Shown: positions 23,871 through 35,799 of the stretch, piece after piece
Numbering within the stretch: the first letter of the stretch is position 1
Layout: each line of letters opens with the position of its first letter
Assembly (NCBI RefSeq): GCF_949987515.2
Contig: NC_082694.2
Coordinates: forward strand, 42,990,451 to 43,054,450
Reading direction: 5' to 3'
DNA from: Delphinus delphis
Taxonomy: Eukaryota; Chordata; Mammalia; Artiodactyla; Delphinidae
DNA length: 64,000 bases
Translations under genes and position numbers: made by a program
Notes under the pieces: generated by a model
What the model was told of the DNA's origin: nothing
The model's database searches: none
The model's input: only the letters and a program-made list of their open reading frames with translations

Positions 23871-26800
23871 CCAAACACATGTCTAAATACTGTAGTTATC
23901 CTAAGATCCAAGCAAGAAAAAATATATATATTTTTAAAGTAAAAGGAAAGTGTCATCACAAGCACAGTTTAGACAAAAAGAAATTAGGCAGTCTTGAAGG
24001 ATATTTTCCAGACCCAGTGTCTGTTGATAGTCACAGCCCCCAGGTTCCATGTCTCCCTGCTCCAGGTGGTCCTGAATGCATGCTGACAAAATTTACTTGT
24101 TTATTTCCTGTTTATCCCTCCCTGCCACTCTTCTTCTCCTGATATATTTCCTTAGCTCTAAACATGTGATTCAAGAATGCATTTAAAGGATCCCCCTTAT
24201 GCCAATGCACCTTTTAAAAGGAAATACTTTAGAAGCAAAACCACATATACACATCCCTACCTGGGCCACCTAGCAGTGTTGCTGTGAACCATTCATAAAT
24301 CACTTTTGCTTCTCACCCTGGAACACCTGGATTACACATCTGTTGCCAGGTACCTTGGTGTATGCCACATTCGAAGCCACTGCACCAGGAAATGGAACTA
24401 TCCCAATTACCCTCCACATCTGCCAGATATGTGGCCAGAAAAATCATTTTGCTTGATATTCTAATGAAATGGCAGAAAAAATAGGTGGAAAGTTCAAAAT
24501 AAATTGAAATTTTATTTTATTTAGATAGAAATGCCATTTCTGGTATCTCAGATTGAGTCATCATTGACTATTTACAAGACTGGGTATTAATATCTGTTTG
24601 ATCTAATAATTGATCAAATACTTGGGTTTATATTCTTCCATCTTCTTTTCCTGAAGAGTTGCAGGTTTTCTAACTTAAACTGAGCAGATAACATTTGTGT
24701 CCCAGTTAATGGCTGATGTGTGTTAGATGCAAAGATTCCAGCAGTGATTGATTTCATTAATTTAATAATCATTTCAGCTGCAGTAATCTTCAATCACAGG
24801 CAGCAGTGATGATTTCTGAGAGAAGCAAATGCTAGAAGCCTCTAGCCATATTTGCAAATAAGTCCATGTATCATGACATTCAAAGATTGATCCAGGGAAG
24901 CACATTTGGTGATTTTTGTGGCATAGCTTGCAGACAGTAATTTTTAGAGAGCATAAAGATTGATTAAGAAGAAGAGAAACTAATCACAGCTTCCTCCAGT
25001 CTTGTAGTTTTAAAAGACTTTGAAAGATGATGGTCTGCATACCATACAACTACAGTTATCCTAAATTAGCTCATCTAAAGTAGTAATATCAAGTATCAGG
25101 TTTTATTTTTATTCCCCATGATATCTAAAATCAGTATTGGGGAAGCAGGTCACTCATTCTGAAAGAAAAATGGAAGCCAGAAAATTATATAGAAATTATT
25201 TTCAAAGTATTTCAGACTCATTGGCATAATATGTATAAAAATTCCTCTCCAATCAATTAACTGATAATGACATGGATAAGCATTTGGCTAAAGGTAGAAT
25301 GAGTGCCTTTTTAAAGAAACATATAAATAAGCCTGCATTTTCCAGACTCTCTTTGCTTTAAATAATGACCAAAGTATGTTAGTACTTCTAAAAGTCACAA
25401 ATATTTTCTTCATAGCTCAATTACTTATCAGCATCCTTTATTATTAATATCTTGAATACTATGATATTAAACACTTTTTCCCCTTAGTTTAACAAAAACC
25501 AAGGCTTGTAAATTAAGGAAAATGAAGGTCTGTTTCAGTGGATTTTTGAGATCAGCTTTGATGTCTCAGCCCGTTTTTGTGTTTGTCTCTATGTATGTTT
25601 TTATGATCATAGTTTTTCACTTAAAAGTGGAAAATTGCTTCATTTGAACACTTTTATAGCATTGAGAATGAATCCACGGTATTGAAAAAATGAGGGCATC
25701 TGGATGCCAATGACCTGCAAATTCATATTTGTTCCAAAACTGTTCTCTGAACTTCATACAAGAAAATACCTATTTGGCATTTCCACTCTGATGCTTAAAG
25801 CCATTTCAAACTCAAACTATCCAAAATAAAACACATGTTCTCCCTGCCCACCTCTCTCCTTCTCTCATCAATGCTGCCAGACAACTATTATGGCCTGTTA
25901 AATATTCCTTCAGCATATACTGATGCTCTCTTCCAATTTTTCTGCTTCTTGCTGCCTGAGCCATCTTTTAAAGATGCAAATCTGATGATGCAATTGGTTC
26001 TGAAAACTGTCACTCAAGTTTGAGATCTGTTTCTTGATTATTCTTAGGTTCTTTTAATTTTGATTGGTGCCTAGAGATAAAGAACTCAGGTATACAAGTT
26101 CAGGAAAGCAAGCTTACCTTTTATTCTCCTTCTTTCTTCATCCTTTAGTTCATAAAGGAGAGTCAGTGATGGGTGGGAAGGACCTTGCTCTTTGATGGCA
26201 GCAGGCCTCACAATCTCCCTCTCTGGCAGAGGCTAGTATATCTTAAGGAGGGTAAGGAAAATGAGAGCTAGCCTCATAGCGTGATGGTCCTCAAGACTTC
26301 GGGTTGTCTTCCAATCAAGGGGGAAATAACCTGGCTTTAACCTGGTCCTAGTGTTGTTAGCAGAGACCAGGGTACAATGGGACAAGGTTCTCCATAGATG
26401 AGGTACAGTGTCTCTTTGTATGTGAGGTAATTTGCTATAGCCAAAATTCAAGACGTTTTTGCTGAATATTCTCAACTTCTTGACTCTTTATCTTCATTAT
26501 GAGTAATTAGTGATAATTCTCACTTCCTCAATTTTATGCCCAAAGGCTTCTATTAATTAGTTAATAATCTGGGGATAAGTTTAAGGGGGTCTTTTTACCT
26601 GATGTAAAAAAAAAGCCAGTCAAGCCAGTACTGGTGTTTCCTCCATTGATCATTATTATACTCAATACCTCAAATTGCCTTTAGGACAAGGAGAAAAGAA
26701 AATCCTACTATGGCTTATAATTCCCCTGGCCTTTTAAAGTTTCTAAACAGTTTTATGTTTCCTTTAGTTTTAGAGCTTGTAAATGTCATTGTACTATGCA

Positions 26801-26879
26801 CGAGATAGCCCCCTCTGCCTGCATCTAGTTAATGCATTCTTCAGGTCTCAGGTTTAGTAACATTTCTTCATCGAAGATG
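23871..26879. other. unique sequence with a transcription-factor-motif cluster
   Basis: The part 24690-24980 carries TGATTGAT, TTAATTTAATAAT, CAGCTG and CAATCA motifs within about 60 bp (24740-24800), like a developmental enhancer; this is inference from motifs only. A weak L2-like stretch lies at about 25800-26010 ('ctttgaagatgcaaatctga'-like order). Nothing else recognised. Confidence 0.35.
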
Positions 26880-27060
26880 AGGTCATATTTCCACATTGCC
26901 TGTGTCATTGCATTCTTCTACTGCAAATCATTCACTGCTATGTTTATACTTGTGATTTTTTAGTTGACATCCATCTCTATCGTTAGAATGTAAGCTCCAT
27001 ATGGCCAAAGGCCACATATATTATGTGTGTGGTGCCTTGTACAAAATGTGCTTACTATTT
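26880..27060 (+). repeat. L2-type LINE fragment
   Basis: 'cattcactgctatgtttata' and 'gttagaatgtaagctccata' followed by 'tggtgccttgtac' resemble the L2 3' region. Short and diverged. Confidence 0.5.
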
Positions 27061-27120
27061 TTTATGTGGATCAATTCACTTAAATAAGAAAATGAAAAAT
27101 AACTGGATCTTATAAATCTT

Positions 27121-27322
27121 TTTTTTTTTTTTTCGGTACGCGGGCCTCTCACTGTTGTGGCCTCTCCCGTTGCGGAGCACAGGCTCCGGACGCGCAGGCT
27201 CAGCGGCCATGGCTCACGGGCCCAGCCACTCCGCAGCATGTGGGATCTTCCCGGACCGGGGCACGAACCCGTGTCCCCTGCATCGGCAGGCAGACTCAAC
27301 CACTGCGCCACCAGGGAAGCCC
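27121..27322 (-). mobile_element. CHR-type SINE with perfect target-site duplication
   Basis: On the minus strand: head GGGCTTCCCTGGTGGCGCAG, B box GGTTCGTGCCC (27269-27259), body ending CGCGTACCG, and a poly(A) tail read as the T run at 27121-27134. The 17-bp duplication TGGATCTTATAAATCTT flanks it at 27104-27120 and 27323-27339 without mismatch, so the insertion is relatively recent. Annotating 27021-27342 as coding would be wrong; the frames there are SINE translation. Confidence 0.96.
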
Positions 27323-27484
27323 TGGATCTTATAAATCTTTAAACACACATATCAAATGCAAAAATATAATCTCTACCTAGGTACTCCTTATAAGTAGATA
27401 CTGGAAAAATAAATGCCCTTGTTATATGCCATTTAAAAAATATAACTTAATAGAATATATGAAAAAAGAAATGGGAATTATCAG

Positions 27485-27658
27485 AATTGTGCACCCTATC
27501 AGAATAGGTGCACAATTAATTAATATTTATTATTAATATTATTAATTATTAATATTAATTATTAATAATTGCACATATTACACATAATTACACATATTAC
27601 ACAATTATTAATATTAATTAATATTAACCCTATTAATCTATAGGGTTAATATTAATTA
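27485..27658. repeat. two hairpins in an ATTA-rich block
   Basis: An 11-bp perfect inverted repeat AATTGTGCACC/GGTGCACAATT (27485-27495, 27507-27517) is followed by ATTA-type simple sequence. Then comes a 19-bp perfect inverted repeat TAATTAATATTAACCCTAT (27615-27633) with its complement at 27640-27658 and a 6-base loop. Both stems contain ACCCTAT near the loop. Confidence 0.85.
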
Positions 27659-27699
27659 TTTTCATGTCTGGAAATTAAATATATTATAAGAATAAAACA

Positions 27700-30600
27700 A
27701 AATCAACTGTTTTCAAAATGTGTGTGATTACAGTGTCTCCATTACACAGGTTTCTCCAGGAACTGAAGTGAGTTAAGGCGTTTATGGCATTTCAAGTGTA
27801 TTGATAGAGGACACCAGTCAGGACTCGTCTTCACATTAAAATATTGCTAAGAAAAATATTTTTTTAAAGTGCATACATCCATATTAGAGGGGCATATACT
27901 ACTCACTATAAATAGTCCAGTTAAAGCATCCGTTAAAAGAAACAAAAACAAAGAGCTGTGCCCTTATGAAAGACAGTTTTGAGCACTATTTCTCCTTCCC
28001 TCCAATGAGGAAAAAAATAAGTAAAGATATATAGCGTTTGGGGAAAGCTAATCCATTTGCATTGTTTCCATTGTATGATAGCTGAAAACAGAAGGGATTT
28101 TGACGAATACCATGATTTCCCTGCTTTTCTCTGTTGTGTTAAGCAGAATTTTCTTTCACAACACAATTAAAGCCTATTTCACTACATAACCAAATGCTCA
28201 CATGGATTCTGAGGTAAAATTTAATGTCAAAGAAAGCCATTGTCCAGTGCAAAATCAATGACCTGGTCAAGTTAGAGACATATTTTAAACCCGATTACGT
28301 TGGATGGCAAGTCTAATGAGAACATTCAACAACTATTATCATATTAGACATAAATTCAACCACCAAGTCAAACATCATTAGTTTTGATTGCTTGGGGATT
28401 TAGAAATTCATTTTTATGAAATATTGTTTTGTGGAACACTGGGAAGAGTTTTTCACTTCTTTTCCATAATTACCAATAGGAAGAGGATAACACTGTTTCA
28501 TTTGCTAGATCATAGAAAATTTTTTAAAAACATGGCACAACTGTGCCAAGAAATTAAACTCTAAAAAGATATAAAATGAACTTGAAGAAGAAGTTGAGTG
28601 CTCTACTGTAGGTGAAGAAGTTATTCGGTGATCGTATAAATGAGAGAAAACATTTAGATTCAACAGTATAACCTGGATTAATAGATTTAGGATGATGCCT
28701 GTCTTTTGGCAGGTGTTCAGTCATAGATGAATGAAATGAACATTACAGGTTATAATATTTGTTTCTTTTAATCTTAAAACTATATTAATTCTGCCTAGCC
28801 TAAGCATAGCACCTTTGTGTTTTATCAAGAAAATAATTTCTTAGATTATTATATCATTTTAGAATCTGACCAAAACACTTAAACCTGGAATATCCTGGTA
28901 ATTTAAAGGTATTTATTCTTTGCCTGTGTTACTTATTTTGCCTGTGATATACTATGCCTATATAAAGTTAGAGAACTTTGGATTTTTCATTTCTGACATT
29001 TTGAGTTTGCATAATACTCAAATCTACTGGTCTCTTCCCTCTTTTCTCTTACTCATTTCTAGGTACCTTATTGGTAATAGTATTCAATTTATTTTTAGGA
29101 AGAGCTATAAATTGTCTAACAATTCGTGCCCATCTTATTTTTATTACTAAACTAGACCCTTTTTCACCTCAGCAGAAAAATATATTGTGTTATGACAAAG
29201 TGGTGTGTGAAACAAAATATATGGATATTGATTTCTAAACTCAAAACCCTCCGTTTTAGAACGGTAAAGAGGTTGACATATGAACACAATATATTCCCTC
29301 ATTGCGGGTGACCATTACCTCCCATTACGAAATGTGGTTGTCCCAGGTTCCATTATAAATATCCTTCAGTGTTTGTAACTGAGCTATAAAACAGGCTCTT
29401 AGACAGAAACTCAGCACATGGGGATTCAGTTTGGGGGTACTTTATTTTTTAATTCAAGTTTAGTTTAAATTGGTTCAGCTATTTCTAAATGACAGGAGAG
29501 TAGTAAAAATAAGTAAATATGGGAGTGCAGCATGTACGGTTTTGCATTACTGTAACTAGGAAATTAATTACTTTTCTAAAATAAAGTTTTTGTATTGTTG
29601 GTTAGAGACACAATTGTATTGTTTAAGGGAGAAATATTAAAAATTGTTGAATAGGCAAGAAACTAACAGTTCAATACATTTTGATGAAAAATAAGAACTA
29701 GCATTTCCCTGTAGGCATTTTTTTTTTTTTAAGATTAACAAGTCCTTATATGGCCACTGTCAGTTTATCAGGTAGATAAGTACTTTTTCTATTAAAATAA
29801 TTTTGCATAAAGTTGGTGACAGACCTAGGAGGAGAAATGCAAAATGTTCATTTACATACATTTTCAGTTTTTTTAAAGATAATTTAAAGTCAATTCAGTA
29901 TTTACTAAGATTATCCAAACTCTGTAACCCAGCACCAATTTCAGTAAATAATTAACCAGAAAATGCTATATATATAATAATACTATATACTAATATATAA
30001 TATAATTTATATTTATGCATTTATTTCTCTCCAACTTTACATCTGTACTGGAGTTTGGAGAGAACAGTTATACAAATTACAAGAATAAAAATGCAAATCA
30101 TAATATAATTTCTCTTTCATCATGAGGTTGCATACTGATAGGTCATTTAATCTCCTCTAGACCCAAGCTTAGTAGGGGAACTGTTTTGTACTATTTATCC
30201 AGCAGTTGGGGGCAGTTTAACTGTGCCATTCACTCTTTCCCTCCTATAGTTACTTGTGTCTAGTCCTGTTGGGTAAGATCGTAATCATTGACTCTGGAAC
30301 ACAGAAGAATTCAAGGACTAACATAAGAATCAGACTCATCTGTTTCGTCTCGAAACCCTTAATTTGCTACCTATAATCCCTGTAGACACCAACTTCAATA
30401 CCTTTATAAGTCTGGGATTGAAAGCCTGTATGGGAGGAATGGAAGAAAGGGCGGCCAAACAAAATTCTCACACTTAGGTTTGACCTGGATCTTTGTGGAT
30501 CCACACTTTTGCTGCCTTTGCTTTCCCTCTACCAGTCTGTATCTGATTTTCTGGTATCTGATATTACACACAGCCTGCAATGTATTTAATTTGACTTGGA

Positions 30601-31612
30601 TAACCTCTGCTACTTGATCATTGCCTCTGGTGCATTAGGTATAATCTCTGCCCTTGAACTTTCAGTCTCAGGAGTATCTCCTCACTTCCTTTCTTCCTTT
30701 TCATTCTTTTCTCCTTTGGTTCTGTAGCTTTAACATCAACAAATACCAGTATAGCACCTGACCCAAACAGACTTTTGACTCTTCTCATTAAACCCAACTT
30801 CGGGTCTACCCAGTAAAGGTGATATGTTGAGAGAAAGCAGAAGAAAAATACTCACACTGGTGTTTCAGTTTTGGAGTACAAAAGTAAAGTCCTAGACCTT
30901 TTCAAACCTTGATTAATACTTTATATGGCATTTTTCATCTATGCTTTAGAGTGAAAGTGACCTGTAATTATTCTTTCCCATAATCTCTTTGTCCAATTTT
31001 GTAAGCAAGATAAATAAGTTGTAAGACAAGTTGTTGACTTTTCCCTCTCTTGAAAGAGTTTATGTAAGATTGATATTTATTCATAAGTGGTAAAACTTTT
31101 TGTAAAGCCATCTGCTTTGAAGTTTTCTTTGCACAGAGTTTTGTTTGTTTAATTGATTGGTTTCTTTGTTTTTATTAAGGATTCAGTTTCCTTAATGGTT
31201 AGGAGAGAATTAAGATGACCTACTTCCGCTGAATTTGTTAAATGTACTTTTGTTGGATTGATGAAAAAAATTAACAAGGAGATTAATTAAATTGATTTTC
31301 GGTCAAGAAAATATTCCATTGTGAATCACAGTTTCAGCAGGCAAACATGTCCAATTAAATTGTGAGACACTATTCTCAGTGCCAACTAGGAATTATTACC
31401 CTAAATCAGTAATTTATAGTAAAGATTTGTGTAAGCAAAAAGAAATGTTATGTATAGACCTAAGATAACTATATAGAGGGAAGGAAGCTATGTAGAGACA
31501 AGTTGGTAGTTTATATGATTTCTTACAAGCCATATATTTTAGATATTATAGGTACTCTGTAATAAATATGATGTGTAGGTGTTTAAAATTCTTTATAAGT
31601 GATAACTGTAGA
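27700..31612. other. unique, AT-rich non-coding sequence
   Basis: Almost 4 kb with no element I can name. A TATA-rich block lies at 29966-30015. Open frames here (27933-28166 minus, 28920-29150 plus) look random. Confidence 0.4.
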
Positions 31613-31790
31613 TCAAAAGTTCTCATCCATAAATGAACAGTAGAGTCACCTATGGATACTTTTAAAAAATACTGATGCACAGTCCAAACCAAGTAAATGA
31701 GCAGCTTGGGAGTTGAGCCCTGCCATCTGTGTTTTGTAGAAGCTCCAAATGATAATAAAATAAAGCCAAGTCTGAGAACTACTGATATAG
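31613..31790 (+). mobile_element. non-autonomous hAT (Charlie-type) relic
   Basis: Imperfect terminal inverted repeats (AGTTCTCA near 31618, TGAGAACTAC near 31773) enclose phrases such as 'agagtcacctatggatactt', 'atactgatgcacagtccaaa' and 'ccatctgtgttttgtagaag', typical of a common Charlie-group MITE. Similar TAGAT flanks at both ends could be the remnant of the 8-bp duplication. Confidence 0.6.
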
Positions 31791-31909
31791 ATGGATTGGT
31801 AAGTGATTGCTGTCAATACAACAAGTGGGTTTGAAGTATCATATTTTTGTTACTGAAGTATGATACATTCACAGTAAAGTATGGGGCTGAAATATGATTT
31901 TTATGTTTC

Positions 31910-32850
31910 ATTAATACTGTTACTGAGTACCTTCTATTACCTGAGACTATTCAAGGCACTAGGAACAAAGCAGTAAACATTGTCTAACTCCCTGGTCTTA
32001 CGGAGTATATATTTGGGATGCGGCAAAGGAGGAGTAACAAATAAACAAGAAAACTCAAGTACTGATAAGTGCTGTTTGGGTCAAGGGGTAGATATTGTAG
32101 ATGGAAGATCAGGAGAGTCCTCTTGGGAGTTAATAACTTACATTTAAGTAATGGGAAAGAGAAGGCTGTGATGGGATTGTAGCAAGGAAAGATGGCACAA
32201 TAGTAGGTAGAAGTCACCTCATAGCAAGTCTTGTAGTTGAAGCCAATGTGTTTAGGTTGTGTTCAGAGCTTTTAATTCAGGGAAGTATATAGTTTGATTT
32301 ACAGTAAAACAATGGGTCCATTCTGGGTATAATGTGAAGAAGAAACTGAAGAGGAATCAGAGAGGAAGCGAAGAGACTAGGTGAGAAGGTGGTCATGTGC
32401 TCACATGATAGGTGGTTTTGACTTGGGTTGGGGGTGAAAGCATGAGATAAGGTGGGTGGATACAGAATATATTTTGGAGTTTGACCTGACAGGACTTGGT
32501 GAAGAGAGTCTGAGAGAAAGAAAGGAATAAAGATGACTTCTAAATTTTTGGCTTCAGCAACAGGATAGGCACTAAGATGGTGAAAACTAAAGGGGAGGGG
32601 AATTATGTGAAGAAGATGAAGTCAGGAGTGGAATTTTGATTTACCAGGTGTCAAATCTGAGATTCCTAATAGAAATCCAAACAAAGGTGTCCAATGGGCA
32701 TTAGAAATACAGGTCTAGAGTTCAAGTAGCAGAGACAAGCCTGAAGTAGAAGTTTTTGAATCAAATATTTTGTGATAATTGAGACAGACCCCCACTGAGT
32801 AAAAGAATGAAAGTCATGGGGAAACTGTGAGCCACAGGGACTGTACTGAT
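31910..32850 (+). repeat. ancient interspersed repeat, family not assigned (copy B)
   Basis: Recognisable phrases in order: 'ctattcaaggcactaggaac', 'aaagcagtaaacattgtcta', 'gataagtgctgtttggg', 'ctgacaggacttggtgaaga', 'aaagatgacttctaaatttt', 'tggcttcagcaacaggatag' and 'aaacaaaggtgtccaatggg'. It follows a long mammalian repeat also partly present at 2880-3480. I cannot name it without a library search. Confidence 0.45.
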
Positions 32851-33639
32851 AGGGTTGCTGCCCAGAGAATAAAAAGACAAGGGAAAACTGAGAGTCTGAT
32901 TGGCCTAACAGAAAACCAGTTATTAGGAAGAGTTTGGGTATACATAGGAGTCAGAAGTCAGGAAAAGTGTGGAGAGAGTTATGAAGAAGAAAAAGATCAC
33001 ATAAAACACTGAGTCCTAACTCAGCAAACAGAAAGACTGAGTAACTCTGCATAGAGTCTGGACAGCATTTATTTTGCAGCGTCTTTCTTTCTGATGAGGC
33101 TAGGGTCAGTTCTGGAAGTGCATGGCCCAAAAGTGAGATAGGGAAGCTGAACAAATGGATTATTAACTAAATTAGTGTAGCCAGAAATAAGGATAGATAT
33201 TGACAAGATACTTAGGAACCTGAAAGATAATGGGCTGATCAGATATTCCCAATAAATATTTAACTTTCCACTTCACAAAATTCTGTAGACTTAGTTAAAT
33301 CCATTAATATAGTTGATTTTGCTCACCAACCAAAAAAGTGCTTTCTTTGGAGGGAAAGTGTTTACTAAACTTAGAAACATACACGTACAATATATAGACA
33401 CATACATATAGGTATATCAGCAAAGGTAGTGATCCTAGAACTAGTAAACAATGCAATAAAAAACAGAGGAATTAAGTAAAATTAAATTTTCTATGCTATT
33501 TGAAGTCATTGGTATGTAAAATCAATGTTCCTCAAGCTGTGTTTATTATGTCACTAAAGTGAACAAAGAAGATTATATTACAGTGTATGTTTGTGACACT
33601 AAAGGGAGTAAAACGTTTTATAAAAGTATATATGTGGAT
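32851..33639. other. unique non-coding sequence upstream of L1 copy 3
   Basis: No element recognised. Short frames at 32827-33154 carry no features. Confidence 0.35.
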
Positions 33640-34538
33640 TGGTGCAATATGGCGGAGTAGAAGGACTTGAACTCACTCCCTCTTGCGAGAACACCAGAAT
33701 AACAATTAACTGCTGAACAGTCATCAACAAGAAGACGCTGGAACTCACCAAAAAAGATACCCCACATCCAAAGATAAAGGAGAAGCCACAGTGAGATGGT
33801 AGGAGGGACACAATTACAATAAAATCAAATCCCATAACCACTGGGTGGGTGACTCACAAACTGGAGAATAATTATACCACAGAAGTCCACCCACTGGAGG
33901 GAAGTTTCTGAGCCCCACATCAGGCTTCCCAACCTGGGGGTCCGGCAACAGGAGGAGGAATTCCCAGAGAACCAGACTTTGAAGGCTAGTGGAATTTGAT
34001 TGCAGCACTTCAACAGGACTGGGAAGAACAGAGACTCTACTCTTGGAGGGCACAAACGAAGTAGTGTGCACATCAGGACCCAGGGGGAAGGAGCAGTGAC
34101 CCCATAGGAGACTGAACCAGACCTACCTGCTACTGTTGGAGGGTCCTGCAGAGGCAGGGGGTGGCAGTGGCTCACCATGAGGACAGGGACACTGGAAGCA
34201 GAAGTTCTGGGAAGTACTCCTTGGCGTGAGCCCTCCCAGAGTCTGTCGTTAGCCCCACCAAAGAGCCTGTAGGCTCCAGTGCTGGGTTGCATCAGGCCAA
34301 ATAACCAACGTGGAGGGGACTCAGCCCCACCCATCAGCAGACAAGCGGATTAAAGTTTTACATAGCTCTGCCCACCAGAGCAACACCCAGCTCTACCCAC
34401 CACCAATCTCTCCCATCAGGAAGCTTGCACAAGCCTCTTAGATAGCCTCATCCACCAGAGTGTAGACAGGAGAAGCAAGAAGAACTACAATCCTGCAGCC
34501 TGTGGAATGAAAACCACATTCACAGAAAGATAGACAAA
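33640..34538 (+). promoter_or_regulatory. L1 copy 3 5'UTR (internal promoter region)
   Basis: The first bases contain ATGGCGG (33649-33655), the YY1-type core known at the start of many mammalian L1 promoters to set the transcription start. The rest is the non-coding leader up to the ORF1 ATG at 34539. The frames of up to 169 codons on its minus strand (33825-34334) are not supported as genes. Confidence 0.75.
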
Positions 34539-35445
34539 ATGAAAAGACAGAGGGCTCTGTACCAGATGAAGGAAAAAGATAAAACCCCAGAAAAACAACT
34601 AAATGAAGTGGAGACAGGAAACGTTCCAGAAAAAGAATTCAGAATAATGGTAGTGAAGATGATCCAGGACTTCGGAAAAATAATGGAGGAAAAGATTGAG
34701 GAGATGCAAGAAATGTTTAACAAAAACCTAGAAGAATTAAGGAACAAACAAACAGAGATGAACAATACAATAACTGAAGTGAAAAAAACACTAAAAAGAA
34801 TCAATAGTAGAATAACTATTGAGGCGGAGAAATGGATAAGTGACCTGGAAGACAGAATGGTGGAAATCACTACCATAGAACAGAATAAAGAAAAAAAAAA
34901 TGAAAAGAAATGAAGACAACCTAAGAGACCCCTGGGACAACATTAAATGCACCAATATTCACATGATAGGGGTCCCAGAAGGAGAAGAGAGAGAGAAAGG
35001 ACCTGAGAAAATATTTGAAGAGATTATAGTCGAAAACTTCCCTAATATGGGAAAGGAAACAGCCACCCAAGTCCAGGAAGCTCAGAGAGTCCCAGGCAGG
35101 ATAAATCCAAGTAGAAACACACTGAGACAAATAGTAATCAAATTAACAAAAATTAAAGACAAAAATTATTTAAAACAACAAGAGAAAAATGACAAATAAC
35201 ATACAAGGGAACTCCCATAAGCTTAACAGCTAATTTCTCAGCAGAAACTCTACCAGCCAGAAGACAGTGGCACCATATATTTAAATTGGTGAAAGGGAAG
35301 ACACTACAACCAACATTACTCTACCTGGCAAGGATCTCATTCAGACTTCTCTGGAGAAATCAAAAGCTTTACAGACAAGGAAAAGCTAAGAGACATCAGC
35401 ACCACCAAACCAGCTCTACAGCAAATGCTAAAGGAAATTTTCTAA
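34539..35445 (+). pseudogene. L1 ORF1 of copy 3, frameshifted
   Basis: Start ATG 34539 (MKRQRALYQMKEKDKTPEKQ). The coiled-coil half is open to 34913. The frame then breaks at the A10 run 34890-34899, and the RNA-binding half continues in a different frame from 34900 (NEDNLRDPWDNIKC ... QRVPGRINPSRNT) to 35199, then shifts again. The natural stop is TAA at 35443-35445. Slippage in A runs is a simple explanation for the shifts. Confidence 0.88.
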
Positions 35446-35589
35446 GTGGGAAACACAAGAGAAGAAAAGGACCTACAAAAACAGACACAAAACAATGAAG
35501 AAAATGGTCATAGTTACCTTAAATGTGAGTGGATTACATGTTCCAACCAAAAGACACAGGCTCGCTGAATGGATACAAAAACAAGACTC

Positions 35590-35799
35590 GGGCTTCCCTG
35601 GTGGTGCAGTGGTTGAGAGTCCGCCTGCCGATGCAGGGGGCGCGGGTTCGTGCCCTGGTCCAGGAAGATCCCACATGCCGTGGAGCGGCTGGGTCCGTGA
35701 GCCATGGCCGCTGAGCCTGCGCGTCCAGAGCCTGTGCTCCGCAACGGGAGAGGCCACAACAGTGAGAGGCCCGCGTACCGCAAAAAAAAAAAAAAAAAA
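35590..35799 (+). mobile_element. CHR-type SINE in ORF2 of L1 copy 3
   Basis: Head GGGCTTCCCTGGTGGTGCAG, B box GGTTCGTGCCC (35645-35655), end CCCGCGTACCGC and a long A tail. A perfect 13-bp target-site duplication AAAAACAAGACTC lies at 35577-35589 and 35800-35812. The open frames on both strands at 35473-35857 are SINE translations. Confidence 0.96.

Noticed and set aside
33599..34334. Minus-strand frames of up to 169 codons
   Set aside because: They are antisense to the 5'UTR of L1 copy 3 and resemble no protein.
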